The notes under the pieces are model-generated. The model had not been told where the DNA came from, did not search any database, and saw only the letters and a program-made list of their open reading frames with translations. A DNA stretch of 64,000 bases, taken from contig OZ022500.1 in NCBI GenBank assembly GCA_963989385.1, forward strand, positions 119,205,842-119,269,841. The letters run 5' to 3'. This DNA comes from Ctena decussata (lineage: Eukaryota > Mollusca > Bivalvia > Lucinida > Lucinidae). The position numbers and the translations under genes are program-made. This document shows, piece after piece, positions 35,200-45,442 of this stretch; the stretch's first letter is position 1, and every line of letters begins with the position of its first letter.

Positions 35200-35464
35200 G
35201 TCGAACTACGGTGGGACTCCCGATTTTACTTCGAACTATCCGAATTTCGAAGTTACCGAGTCGGCTCTATCCGTAATTAACGGAAATGTCCCAATCTACC
35301 GTGACCTTGTGATCGCATCGAATATGTGAAACGCACATGTAATGTGGTAATTACCTCTTCTGTAAGGCGTAAATGAAGATGAAAACAGATAATTTCACTG
35401 TCATCTTCCCTTATGCCTTCAGAAATCGTACTGTTAATGACTAAACATGTTCTATGAATTTATT
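35200..35464. mobile_element. insertion within HLE-6, possibly a pogo/Tigger-type fragment
   Basis: Other monomers read CCATAAAATAGGTCAAGGTC without a break. Here AAAATA is followed by TAGTCGAACTACGGTGGGAC and the array resumes at AGGTCAAGTT about 265 bp later. The (C/T)AGTCGAACT start next to TA resembles pogo-like ends. No matching second end is visible, so the class is uncertain. Confidence 0.4.
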
Positions 35465-35764
35465 TAGGTCAAGTTCAAGTCAGGGTCTTTATTTAAATAA
35501 ACTTTGTAGCACTAGTGTTCCAGATGCTACATACCAAGTTTCGAGGCAATCGGCCCAGTGGTTCTGGAGGAGAAGATTTGTTTTAGGTTTTTACCATATA
35601 TTGGCATGGCGGCCATCTTGGTCATGTGATCTGGACCAAATATATAAACTTTCTTTCCCCCTTTGCATAGAGGCTGCGTATGAAGTTTAATTGAAATTGG
35701 CCCAGTAGTTTCAGAGAAGTCTTTTGAAAATGTTGACGACAGACGACGGAGACTACCATCCTAT

Positions 35765-35798
35765 AAGCTCCCCCGGAGCCTTCGGCTCAGGGGAGCTT
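35765..35798 (+). repeat. HLE-6 terminal hairpin
   Basis: AAGCTCCCC and GGAGCC pair with GGCTC and GGGGAGCTT around a TTC loop. The outer arm is complementary to 33537-33549. Confidence 0.8.
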
Positions 35799-35861
35799 AA
35801 ATTGAAAAAAAAAAGTAAACATCTGTTGGGTTTAAGTGAAAACCGTTCGCGGTGTTAAGAA

Positions 35862-35935
35862 ATTCGACGCCGGCGGAATTCGAAACCCATTGCATGTAGC
35901 ACTTAAACTGTGCTTAACCGACTGAGGTTCTTCAA
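35862..35935 (-). repeat. tRNA-like SINE head
   Basis: Minus strand reads AACCTCAGTCGGTTAAGCAC (A-box-like) and, about 30 nt on, ATGGGTTTCGAATTCCGCC (B-box-like). No cloverleaf acceptor pairing was found. Confidence 0.4.
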
Positions 35936-35976
35936 TATGCATAAGAGATCACCACGTTACTAAAAGGCTAAAAAAA

Positions 35977-36543
35977 TTGGAAACTTCATTCAAGAGTGGA
36001 AATAGAACAGCTCATGCCAACCCGTATAAGTGGAACATGATAGGTGGCACACCTCTTGAGAGCTATCCAAATTTTCATGAGGAGTTATCCTCTATAAAAC
36101 AGCCCTTAGAGCAGGTGAATGCTAGGGTGTCTAGTCATCTGGCTGACTTCAATGCTCGTATTAAAAGTTTGACTGCCAAGCTTTTACAGCAGGGGTATCG
36201 CTATCATAAACTTCGGAAAGCTTTTTCTAAATTTTATCGTAGACACTTTGAATTGGTTTCTAAATATAATATAGGGTTAAGGTCACTTTTGCAACAAGGT
36301 CTATCGGAACCTGAATTTTATGGTGACTTAATATATAAATTACGCAAAATCGGAGGGAAAACAGAATTTCCCGATCAATTTAAGAAAATTATCATACGAT
36401 TTAAACGCATTGGCTATAACATAGATGTAATGCGACAGTCTGCATGCTTAGTGGTTAACCCAATCACGGTTGACAACTTTGCTGTCCTCTTTAATTGCAC
36501 GCCGGTGGGTCGGGGTTCAGACTCTATGATAGTCCCTACATAA
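35977..36543 (+). pseudogene. Penelope-like reverse transcriptase, C-terminal fragment (188 codons)
   Basis: An open frame ending at 36543 encodes the region downstream of the catalytic core. From residue ~55 it reads ADFNARIKSLTAKLLQQGYR, then KAFSKFYRRHFELVSKYNI, LSEPEFYGDLIYKLRK and MRQSACLVVNPITVDNFAVL, ending GSDSMIVPT. It is about 80% identical to the same part of the minus-strand copy at 48246-49177. The first ~50 residues (SFKSGNRTAHANPYKWNMIG) have no counterpart there and are probably read-through of unrelated sequence. The catalytic motifs are absent, so this is a 5'-truncated retrocopy. Its 3' UTR follows directly. Confidence 0.8.
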
Positions 36544-37233
36544 AGCTATATATTAGTTGGTTGGGGCCGGATGTTTGTCTGTTTCTTGGCCCACCGGGGT
36601 TCAACTGGTGGTCTTCTTTTGCCCCAGTACTCCAGTGGTGTTGTTGACGCCCCAGGGATCTCCGGGTGTCTCAACACGTTTTGGCTGTCGAGTCCTCATC
36701 CTTGCTTCATCAGGGGCTTTTCTTGATCTTAATTGTTGACCGTGATGACTCTCTGATGAGTTAGGGGACCTCCATACGAACCGAACTACCAACTAATTGT
36801 GTGCACCGCAGCGGAGGGTGCGGGTGAAGGTTTGGGCCCAGTAAAACCGATTTAAACCCCCCAGTAGTTATTACTGACCGTCCCAAGGCGGTACTTTTGT
36901 TGCGGTTGCATTTGTTTTATGTTCGGTGCTGTTTAATTTATTGTGTTCTCAGTTTAATCCTTCTATCATAAAAATAGAAAATAGGTAAAAATAATTGTTA
37001 AATGTTTTTCATATAATTTGCTTAGTCCGTTGTAACCCGTCTGTTGGTCTAAATTCTTTAGTTCAATAAAGATAGCTGAGTTGCCATCTATTTGGGAAAG
37101 AGCTGCTGACTCGGCTTATCACTTGTAATGTATTGTTTGTTGGGATGTCTTTGTCAATCTTTCCCTTTGATGTTGGGGATAGTGTTTGGGATCTGATTCA
37201 GTCAGTTCCTGAAGTGTAGATACTCTTTAAATT
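36544..37233 (+). mobile_element. Penelope-like element, 3' UTR following the coding fragment
   Basis: Continues from the stop codon with AGCTATATATTAGTTGGTTG and is collinear with the solo copies at 17230-17919 and 31385-32050. It provides the reference for where the 3' UTR begins relative to the stop codon. It ends GAAGTGTAGATACTCTTT. Confidence 0.85.
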
Positions 37234-37749
37234 TACTCTCTTCTCTTATAAAACTGGTAGCAACATACAGACACCTTGGAATTGACTACTCTCTAGACTA
37301 CTGCACACATAAACAATAAAACAATGAGGATTCAGATGAGCGGTAAAAGGGAATTTTTAGGATAATTCTGGAATATTGTTCTTAATCCATTAATGCCCAG
37401 TGGACTCTTCTATCTGTGTATATAGGATGGGTCTGTTTGTCATTTAAAGGGTGTCAGGTTAAGTTTATCTTTAGAATTTTTATTTAACTTTGAGGAGAAA
37501 CTGAGGAGAAATATCCGTTTGTCTTCGCCAAAAAGTGTAGAGCCTGATCAGACGCCACGTTTTGTGGCGCCTGATTAGGGTCTGCACTGTTTGCCAATGC
37601 CCCAGTTTCGGAACGCTTGACATTATTGGGTTAAACACATTTTTCTTTATATCATATATGACCTCTCTTTAGAACTGATCATTAAAACCTTTACAGAGCT
37701 CTCAGTGAAAAGCACCTGACCATCCGCAAGTAGAATAATATGGCTTTTT
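37234..37749. repeat. non-coding with a short hairpin repeat
   Basis: Near 37546-37582, CCTGATCAGACGCCAC pairs with GTGGCGCCTGATTAGG (two mismatches, GTTTT-type loop), followed by GTCTGCACTGTTTGCC. A related segment with CAGAATCAGGTCAGACTGC occurs in inverse sense at 58280-58330. No gene. Confidence 0.5.
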
Positions 37750-37751
37750 AA

Positions 37752-37832
37752 CTGCTGCTCCAAGCTAGGATCAAACCCACAGCACTGGAAGACCCGTTGT
37801 TTAAGAGGCAACGCTCTTGTCTACTAGGCACG
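37752..37832 (-). repeat. tRNA-like SINE head
   Basis: Minus strand reads CCGTGCCTAGTAGACAAGAG (A-box-like) and GTGGGTTTGATCCTAGC (B-box-like), about 40 nt apart. The arms are not fully paired. Confidence 0.45.
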
Positions 37833-38706
37833 GATTGTCTTTAAGATGTTAGACCCTACTTGTGAATGTGTAATTAATTTCAATTTTGCTGTTATCTCTT
37901 TAATTGTAAATGCTTCAGAAGTGGTAAAACATCTACAGTGGGAAAGCTAAGGGGATCTTGAAGCTGCTTGTTTGCAGAGACATCATCATGTATGCTCATC
38001 TCCAGGCAGATATGCTGACTGTTCTTACCAGACTGTCGAGATTGTTCCAAGAAACAGCAGCAGTTGTTCAGGGATCATTGTATCAAGCAATCGGTCAGCT
38101 GAGCGGTTTGACACAAAGTAATAGGCTCAAATGGATAAATTTATTCGGATTTAAAAAAAGCCAATATGGCCACTTAAAAAAAATAATGAATACAATTTTC
38201 AGCAACTAGCCATAATATTATTCTCTTTGCATGCATCACCACGTTCCAATTTCAGGAAAAACCCATACCTAAGAAAGGCAAAAAGCTTATTGGGCGTTTT
38301 AGAGGAATGCCAAATGCCTCAGCGGAGAGGTGAAAGCTTTTCAGCCTCTCGAAACAACTTGATTAACGGCCTTGTCCGAAGTTCACAAGACAGATTTGAG
38401 ATGGAGGATGTGATTCAGTCGATGAAAATTGCCAACTTCAGAGTTTGGCCATTTGCTGAGGAAATACAGGAAACTGGAGGTAGTTTCTAGTTGTGTTTTA
38501 TTTGAATGAATCATAGTTTAATAATTACTGGTTGAATGACTTACACATACTCATATATATTATCTCACAAAAGCCCAAATCCTCGTATTTGAGATAAAAG
38601 TGATTTCAGATGAAAAGAGTTGAAATGTTTAGGAATTATCCACGTTAGTGTTTAAGATAACAAGAGTCAACTGCACGTTTCTTTTTTCTCTGTGACTACG
38701 TCAGTT

Positions 38707-38757
38707 GTGACCCCTATCATTAGATCGGCCTCAGAGATGGTTCTAATGATGGGTCAC
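38707..38757. repeat. imperfect hairpin
   Basis: GTGACCCCTATCATTAGA (38707-38724) pairs with TCTAATGATGGGTCAC (38742-38757) with a 2-nt bulge and a 17-nt loop. Confidence 0.7.
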
Positions 38758-38841
38758 AATATGTTATTATTGAAAATAAAGAGAGCTTATTTTAGCATTA
38801 TCTGTGAACAGCTCTGGTTCAACTGGTATTTGAATTACAAG

Positions 38842-38868
38842 GCAAAAAAAAAAAAAAAAAAAAAAAAT
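38842..38868. repeat. poly-A tract
   Basis: About 24 uninterrupted A residues. No SINE or processed pseudogene body could be matched directly upstream. Confidence 0.9.
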
Positions 38869-39412
38869 AATAACGGAATTTATATCTGACGCCTCTAGAC
38901 ATAAGCATGAATTTGTACAAAACTAGCTTGCACGATTTCAATGGTTTATACAGGTCTCACCACACTGGTAAAGCTGTCTGAGTATCATTTAGTGACTTAT
39001 TATTCAGCAGATAATAGCATCCATTCTTGCGTCAAATGATTTTTTATCCATCATCATTTAAACTGCAAGCACCCTAATTAAATTTTAACACATACATTTT
39101 AAGTGCTTTCTTTGCATACTTTTTACTTTCATAACTTATTTGAAACAACACATCTCGTTTTAAGTACTTAAGTAGAGTATTCCTAAAATCCACAGGTGTT
39201 TATGGCAATTAGGTTTCCCAAATTTCAGAGTTTTTCAGGTGTTTTGGTCCCATTTAGACTTAACCTATGTCTGATAAGGGTTGTGTTTCAGATTTTGGCG
39301 AAGAGACCTGACTAACTCTAACATTATTACAAGATCCTTGAGGATGCTTTTGTAGAGGCTGCTAAGGCAGCTTTAGAGTGGTCATCTCTGAAGAGCCTGC
39401 TTAATGCCAGGT

Positions 39413-40930
39413 GGGTGACTGTTTAAATAATTAGATATTATAACTTACTCACCTTATAGTAGCGTGGCATAAGTAATAGAGTGATAGGTTGCAGATTCGT
39501 ACAGGTTGCAGATTCGTACACTTGGAGTTTTTGGGCCTCTACTGAATTCATCATGTCAATTAAAAAGAAAATAATTACATGACTGTTTAAACAATCTATC
39601 ATGTCAATCAATTTCAGTGCACACTCGCACATGTCTTGTAGATTTCAGTCATTGCAGACGATTTTTCCCGATCGTCTTCACTGCAGCATCTCCGATACAG
39701 TAGTTTTATTTCATGATCGAGGATCAGAATGGCCAAGTCCACAGCTTATTTTAATAACAGATGTTGAGAAAATCATTCTACTTTAAGGTACATACATTTA
39801 CTTTAGTGAAAAATGTCACGACTATTTCAAAATTTCCATTTTCTGAGCTGAGTCCCGCTGGCTGACTCATTCTATTCAGTTCTGTGACGCTTACAGACGT
39901 TTTCAGTAATTTGTAACATCAGCTGTTTTGAGGTGCTTTACATCTTATTTTCTTACTGATAGTCGGCCTTGATATTTTGCACATCTTGATAAAATAGATT
40001 GTTTTTGTTCAAAACAATGTTGCATTATCTGGCTCTTGTTTTGTTATGCAATTATTGTGGTGTACGAATCTGCAAACTGTGCCAAGAAAAAGTCTCCTCT
40101 ATTCCGCCAGCGGCCTTATAATAGCCACCGAGCCGGGTACCAAAGCAGGATCTAATTTTAACTTTTCAAAATAAACAAGAAATGTGTATTAGGTCGACGC
40201 TGACATACAAAACGGTAATTCTCAAGGGTAAAAAAACTACAGTAAAAACACATGTAAAACTGTACGAATCTGCAGCCACTCACTCTATTGGATGGCGGTT
40301 GCTTGAGTATCGATGTTAGGATGCGCGTCTCGCTATATTTCACATGGTAGCTTATGGCTTTACTGCCATACGGGTTACGTCATGATTCGAACAGCCCACC
40401 AGATATAGATCTACTCGTCATATGCATCCTCTTTCTTACATGCATATTCATACATCTGTCTGTTATTATAACATTTTTCCATGACTACTATTCTGTGGGA
40501 CAGATTACCGACTGATTTCTTTAAAGTCTCCATATGCATATCAGTGGTAAAAACGCTTACACACACATCCTTATGAAAGACCTTCAACTTTACGGTTTTG
40601 TGATAAAATGAGGGTTGATGCGTAAAAACTGAGTCATATAACCGGAAAAACATGTTTTGAAAAAAAGACAAAGCGCTGCACACTTTCTGGTTCCCCGTCG
40701 AGCGATGATACATAAATAAAAGCGGGACGGTGGATATTGTTACATGCCTGTACATTGTATTTTTACCGTTTTATTCACGTCTATGAAATAGAAAGAAGGT
40801 CATATTAGTTACCAACTAAAATGACCCAATTTATATCTCGAACCTTTTTATATGTAACCCAATGATGTTTCATTTGTTTTAAGTTGGCTAATCGCTGCCA
40901 TTTACACTGATGAAACTACGGAAAGACACT
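39413..40930. other. no gene recognised
   Basis: The 19-bp GGTTGCAGATTCGTACA motif is tandemly doubled at about 39488-39522, and similar CGTACGAATCTGCA-type sequence recurs at 40055 and 40262. Open frames are short and unrecognised. Confidence 0.4.
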
Positions 40931-41229
40931 TGCAGCGATATCTCACGATGAAATGAGCCTTTAAACTAGAGTCAGCAAGATCAGTCATACCCTCCACGAA
41001 ACATACATTGTTTTTCTATCCTGATTTTAAACTATTCTTACTATTACATGAACTACTATCTTAATTCACCTTGCCTTTTGCACTATCTCATTTTCTACTT
41101 CTCTTACTAACACCCCTGCGCGGTCAAATCCAAATAGATCTAGTACTCGAAAGAGGGTTGGCTATGAATCATGTTAAAGGCCCCATTGCTCTTTCAGCAG
41201 AAAATATTTTATCGTGAGGTATCGCTGCA
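40931..41229. mobile_element. MITE with 24-bp terminal inverted repeats
   Basis: TGCAGCGATATCTCACGATG at 40931 onward (24 bp to 40954) is complemented at 41206-41229 with two mismatches. The element is 299 bp. Single copies of the end motif also occur at about 5577 and 42348, so the ends are dispersed. No coding capacity. Confidence 0.6.
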
Positions 41230-41770
41230 TATGATCGTGATTAGCCGGCTCAAAAAATAAAAACATCCTTGAGTTTCTCATGAAAAATATTTGAAATAAT
41301 ATCAAGTACATTTTAGTGGCCTACTTCCGACTTAACAACCTTCATTACATGGTACAAATACAATGTCCAGGAGGTAAAAATACAATATACAGACGTTAAA
41401 TAGAACAGACGTTTAATAGATGGTAAAGATACAATGGACAGACGTTAATTAGAACAGACGTTTAATAGATGGTAAAAATACAATGGAAAGGATCACATTC
41501 ATTGTCCGCTATTGCCTAATTTCATTGCTCAACATGGAACTAGGAACGAAATCCGTATTTTTATGGCGTGACTTATCATTTTCATTTTACCAAAAAAAAA
41601 AAAAAAAAACTTGTTCCTCCTTTTTTGCCAGTTCCATGACACGAAAAAAAACATAGACCGACGTATTAATCTATATCATCAATTCTGAAGCTGCACTGAT
41701 TTTATAGTAATTTGTGCTTCACTCACTTTTTATTACTAATAGGACTATGGAGACTTTAAGATAGATAGAT
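41180..41770 (+). repeat. dispersed repeat K, copy 1
   Basis: Collinear with 42338-42880 over about 550 bp. Shared blocks are TATCGCTGCA, GTTTCTCAT, TTCATTACATGGTA, AATACAATGTA, CCAGTT, ATCAATTCTGAAG, TTTTATA and GGACTATGGAGACTTTAA. It overlaps the right end of the 40931-41229 MITE. It includes a doubled ~57-bp segment with AGAACAGACGTTTAATAGAT near 41401-41480. Confidence 0.65.
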
Positions 41771-42337
41771 ACTATATGCTAGGTGAATATTTGAATCTAA
41801 ATATTAATCAGCTATTCTTTCTTTTGTTCCTTTATAGCCAAAAGAGAAACAAGAAGAAAGACAAATTTCTCTCTTCGATTTACTTTACAGGAGTCTTAGA
41901 AGTTGCAGTGAAATGTCATAATTAAAGAACTAAGCATTGGTGGTATACTTGATTAAGGTCGTAACTTTTGTTTGTTACAGTTCAATTATTATGGTTGTGC
42001 TTTCTGTTGCAGTCGACCAGCTGAAGTGAGCTCCTTTACTTGAGAGAAGGTTAACAGACTCTATGAAAGTACACATCAGAATATTTTGCTGGTCATCGAT
42101 TTGATACTGACCGTGCCATGTTCTTCCTCCTTGTGCGTAAAAGTATTCAGGCAAATGCAGTCTGTTCAAACTGATACCAGCTCTTGCCTGGGAGACGAAT
42201 CCCTAGCAGATCAGATGACAATTCGTCTCCACTCATCTTGTTCATTGTACATCTACGGACATATGCATTAAAATGTTGACATAACATTAGTCGATGACTG
42301 TGTGCAGCAACTGGAAATCTGATCCTCTTACACCATT

Positions 42338-42880
42338 GCACTATCAGCATGAAATATTTATTGTCAAGTATCGCTGCAAGCTTCTCACCACAGTTTCTTC
42401 ATTGTATATGATAGTGATTGGCCGCATTGAAAAATTAAAACGTCCCTGGAGTTTCTCATAACAACGATTTGAAAAAATACCTAGGCCAGCTCAAATGACC
42501 TTTCATTTTCACAAGTTTCATTACATGGTAAAAATACAAGGTACAAAAGGCAACAATACAAGGTACAGGGGAAGAAATACAATGTACAGTTGTTTAATAG
42601 TTGATAAAAATACAATGTAAAGCAAGGATCTCATTCCTTGTCTCGCTGTTGTGTGAGTTAATTGCTCAACGGGGAACGAGAAACGAAAACCATATTTTTA
42701 CGAAGAGACTTGACATTGTTTTTCAAAATACCTTATTCTTTCTTTTCTAGCCAGTTATATGACACAAAAAGCACAACAACCGACATATTATCATCAATTC
42801 TGAAGGCTTTACCAATTTTATAAGGATTTGTGCTTTGCCGATTTTTACCACTGATAGGACTATGGAGACTTTAAAGTTAA
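42338..42880 (+). repeat. dispersed repeat K, copy 2
   Basis: Second copy of the 41180-41770 repeat, about 1.15 kb downstream. It is more diverged in the AATACAA minisatellite-like middle (42530-42625). Confidence 0.65.
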
Positions 42881-43374
42881 GAAATATAAAGAAATCTCTA
42901 GACATGAAATAGTTTTTGGTGATACCGCCGGGAGGTATTGTAAACATTAAAGGACTTTTATGCTTAAGGCGAGGATTTTCCCCATAAGACCGGCGCGACA
43001 GGTCCGAATTTTCAAAAGTATAAATTATGCATATTTTTCTTAGCAGAGCTTCCACAAATATGTAAACCGTATGAAATCAGATCATTTGTGATTCAGACCC
43101 AAAGACATGGGAAGACAATCCAGGTTGACTCTACCTACCCTAAATTCAGGATTTTCGCATACCTCAGTTTTTTAGGGAATAAAGATTATGAAATCAGTCA
43201 TTCGTTCCATAAATGTTTGTCATAAATGCATGCTAAATACATGCATATTACAATATAAATCTATGATTTTCTTCTTTCAACGCCTGATTGGCATTTAGGC
43301 ATGCAAAACCATGGTTATATTTTCGGTCAAAATGGCCAAAAGAGAACGCTTCACTATTACTAAAATACAAGTAC
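42881..43374. other. no gene recognised
   Basis: No repeat or coding signal beyond short frames. Confidence 0.4.
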
Positions 43375-43490
43375 TCCCCCCCCCCCCCCCCCCCCCCCCG
43401 CGACCCAGCATTTCCTTTATGCAGAGACTTATGCGTTGCAAGTACGCAATATATATGAGTGGGAAGCTGGGTCACGGGGGGGGCGGAACG
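43375..43490. repeat. poly-C tract that starts an inverted repeat
   Basis: About 24 C residues run into CGCGACCCAGCATTTCC. About 60 nt on, GGAAGCTGGGTCACGGGGGG is complementary with one mismatch in the GACCCAGC core. This would fold as a GC-rich stem with an AT-rich loop. Confidence 0.7.
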
Positions 43491-43991
43491 ATACTAAGTA
43501 AGCCAAAGAAGAAGAATAGTCAACAGTAGCACTATGATGTTCAAGGATTATATTGAGTACCATGACATTGAAATGAGGTAAAGGTCACATACATATGGTC
43601 AAAACTATCCAATGTTGTCTGTTATGAAAGTAATGTATGACAAAACGGGTGAAAAGTATACAATGAATCATTATTTCAACGATCAGTTTGTCGATAATTT
43701 ACAATTAATCTCAACAATAACGTCAACGTATGTTTAACGTGCTTTACATAGACACAAACACTTAAAAATTCATTTGTCATGCAAGTTACATGTCATAGTC
43801 ATAAATGCAAAGCAAAAGTCTGTGATCCGTATAACTTTTAATCATGGGGAAAATTCACGCCTTAAGAATAGAAGTCCTTGGCATAAAACATGTTATGGCT
43901 CCTCTCAGGTGCTTCTGATGAAGGGTCACAACATTATATATCTTAATGGAGGAAAGAAATATCCCAAGTACACTCCCATTAAAGAGCTCGG
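43491..43991. other. no gene recognised
   Basis: Unique-looking AT-rich sequence. The frame 43774-44007 is short and is disrupted at its 3' end by a SINE insertion. Confidence 0.4.
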
Positions 43992-44262
43992 AATAAGAGA
44001 ATACTAGAGGGTGGTCGGGTGGTGCGATGTGCTGCGTGTAACTTCCAGTGCCGGGGCGTCCTACTGATTTGGACTATAGAAGGGCAAGGGCCCGCTGTGC
44101 CTGCAGTAGGTGCGGGTGGGGGTTGTTTGGACATTTCTTCTCTCGCCTATTTTTTCTCTCTTCTTTCTCCCTTTTTCTAGGAGACGGCCCGATATACACT
44201 GAAACACTGTCTTAAAGGGCCGTTAAACCCAAAACAACCAATCAATCAATAAGAGAATACTA
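43992..44262 (+). mobile_element. SINE family A, copy 2, with 15-bp target-site duplication
   Basis: The body 44007-44247 is flanked by perfect copies of AATAAGAGAATACTA at 43992-44006 and 44248-44262. The body starts GAGGGTGGTCGGGTGGTGCG and has CAGTGCCGGGGCGTCCTAC, CCTGCAGTAGGTGCGGGTGG, a pyrimidine tract and ACTGTCTTAAAGGGCCGTTA. Its tail is AAACCCAAAACAACC with CAAT repeats. A clear B box is not visible in the 5' part. Confidence 0.92.
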
Positions 44263-44324
44263 AAACTGTATCTATTACAGTATCTATTACATTTACTATC
44301 TACTCTTTGTAACCAATATGAATG

Positions 44325-44625
44325 AACATTTTCTTAGTCAGAACACAATAATCTGTAAATGTTTTAACTTAAATATCTGACAAAATCCCCTAATGTCATT
44401 CAACTTTAGCATTCTCGTTCTCCCTATTTTTCTTAATTTGTCTTGGTTAAAATGTTTCAAAAGTTGATTTTTTGCGAGGTTGATCCTTTCCCAGCCATCC
44501 ATTTGTGGAATGTCAAGGGAAAAAGGCGGCCACCGTTTGCAGACAATAATGAAAGACAGGCTATTAGGAATGAATGAAAGTGGTCCGAGTACCCAAATTA
44601 TAAGTCCGAACTCGTAAGACATTTT
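44325..44625 (-). repeat. segment sharing a block with the HLE-8 5' region
   Basis: Minus-strand TTACGAGTTCGGACTTATAA with following TTTGGGTAC and GACCACTTTCATTC corresponds to 52909-52960 (plus). In both places the open frame reads M(S/T)YEFGL(I/M)IWV. The rest of this 94-codon frame is unrecognised. Confidence 0.45.
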
Positions 44626-44649
44626 AACGAAGGCTATAGTACTGGAAAA

Positions 44650-45150
44650 TGAGTTTCAGCAGCTTCTTCTTCACACTCATTTGTCATTTGCTGGACATTC
44701 TCCTCCCATGACATTCAGCAGCTTCTTCTTAGTTTAAACATATTTTATTCATAATTTCACTGACATGCAACATAAGATATACACAAAACAGAGTTAATGG
44801 GATTGGAATGAAAGCAAAATGATTATAGGACTCCTCTCCCTCAGCTTCTTCTTCGCACTTGGTTGTCATTTGCTGGACTTTCTCCTGGGTGTGAAGTCCC
44901 ATGACATTCAGCAGCTTCTTCTTCACACTCAGTTGTCATTTGTTGGACATTCCCCTCGGATGAGAATGTCCAACAAATGACATCCGTTGTTGGACATTCT
45001 CCTCGGATGAGAATGTCCAGCAAAGACATCCGAGTGACAACCGATTGTGAAGAAGAAACTGCTGAATGTCATGGGACTTTGGACATTCTCCTCCGAGGAA
45101 AATGTCCGGCAAATGACAACTGAGTGTGAAGAAGAAGTTGCTGAATGTTC
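44650..45150. repeat. cluster of inverted and direct copies of a short coding-like unit
   Basis: Units combining GGACATTCTCCTCGG, GAGAATGTCCAGCAAATGAC and GTGAAGAAGAAGCTGCTGAA occur about six times. They face minus on the left (44655-44950) and plus on the right (45000-45150). Two 10-bp-stem palindromes, GGACATTC.C with CTCGGAT loop and GAGAATGTCC, sit at 44954-44974 and 44988-45014. In one frame the unit encodes NVQQMTTECEEEAAE. Confidence 0.75.
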
Positions 45151-45248
45151 TAGTACCAACTGACTTTAATGATGGTAAGGATATTGAGTCTGAAGACAGT
45201 GGCTTTGATGCCAACGAGGATGACTTTGATGAGGACACAGTCATGTAA
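45128..45248 (+). other. possible terminal coding exon, acidic C-terminus
   Basis: A plus frame reads VKKKLLNVLVPTDFNDGKDI and then ESEDSGFDANEDDFDEDTVM before TAA at 45246-45248. The composition is acidic and ordinary for a protein tail, and it arises from the rightmost unit of the inverted cluster. No upstream exon or family is recognised. Confidence 0.2.
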
Positions 45249-45290
45249 ACATTGATGAATGAGGGCGTCCTATGAAATGACAAATACTGT

Positions 45291-45442
45291 GGTTGAAATA
45301 GAATTTTCCCTCGCATCTGCATATGGTTGAAATAAAAACTTTTCCTCGCATGCATCTGCATAATGGTTGAAATAAAAACTTTACTCACATGCATCCGCAT
45401 AATATGGTTGAAATAAACACTTTTCCTCGCGTGCATCTGCAT
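45291..45442 (+). repeat. minisatellite, ~4 units of ~40-46 bp
   Basis: Repeats of ATGGTTGAAATAAAAACTTT followed by TCCTCGCATGCATCTGCATA. Confidence 0.85.

Larger units (their letters stand above)
33511..35798 (+). mobile_element. HLE-6: Helentron-like element with ~430-460-bp monomers
   Basis: Begins AACAAGGGCACC. GCTCCCCTGAGCC at 33537-33549 is exactly complemented by GGCTCAGGGGAGC at 35784-35796 in the hairpin 35765-35798. Monomers are marked by TTTTCCCATTCAAAAGCCT at about 33827, 34259, 34721 and 35148. Each also has CATACCAAGTTT and TTGAAATTGGCCCAGTAGTT segments. The GACGG tract is reduced to GACGACAGACGACGGAGA. A foreign 265-bp segment interrupts the array at about 35200-35464. Confidence 0.7.
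37948..39412 (+). pseudogene. exon-like fragments of a ZNF862/KIAA1586-type (hAT-related) protein
   Basis: Three separate blocks. First, at 37970-38130, a T-rich tract and TTTGCAG precede a frame reading RDIIMYAHLQADMLTVLTRL and FQETAAVVQGSLYQAIGQL, resembling the helical region of ZNF862/KIAA1586-like proteins (TRLSRLFQ with following VxxSLxxxIxxL). Second, at 38259-38490, TTTCAG precedes a frame ending at ACTGGAG/GTAGTT. Third, at 39335-39412, HYYKILEDAFVEAAKAALEW leads to an AG/GTGGGT donor-like site. The family match is weak and from memory, and introns of this size are plausible but unproven. It could be a host gene, a domesticated transposase or debris. Confidence 0.25.

Noticed and set aside
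43311..43529. Proline-rich peptide gene
   Set aside because: The proline run is translation of the poly-C tract.
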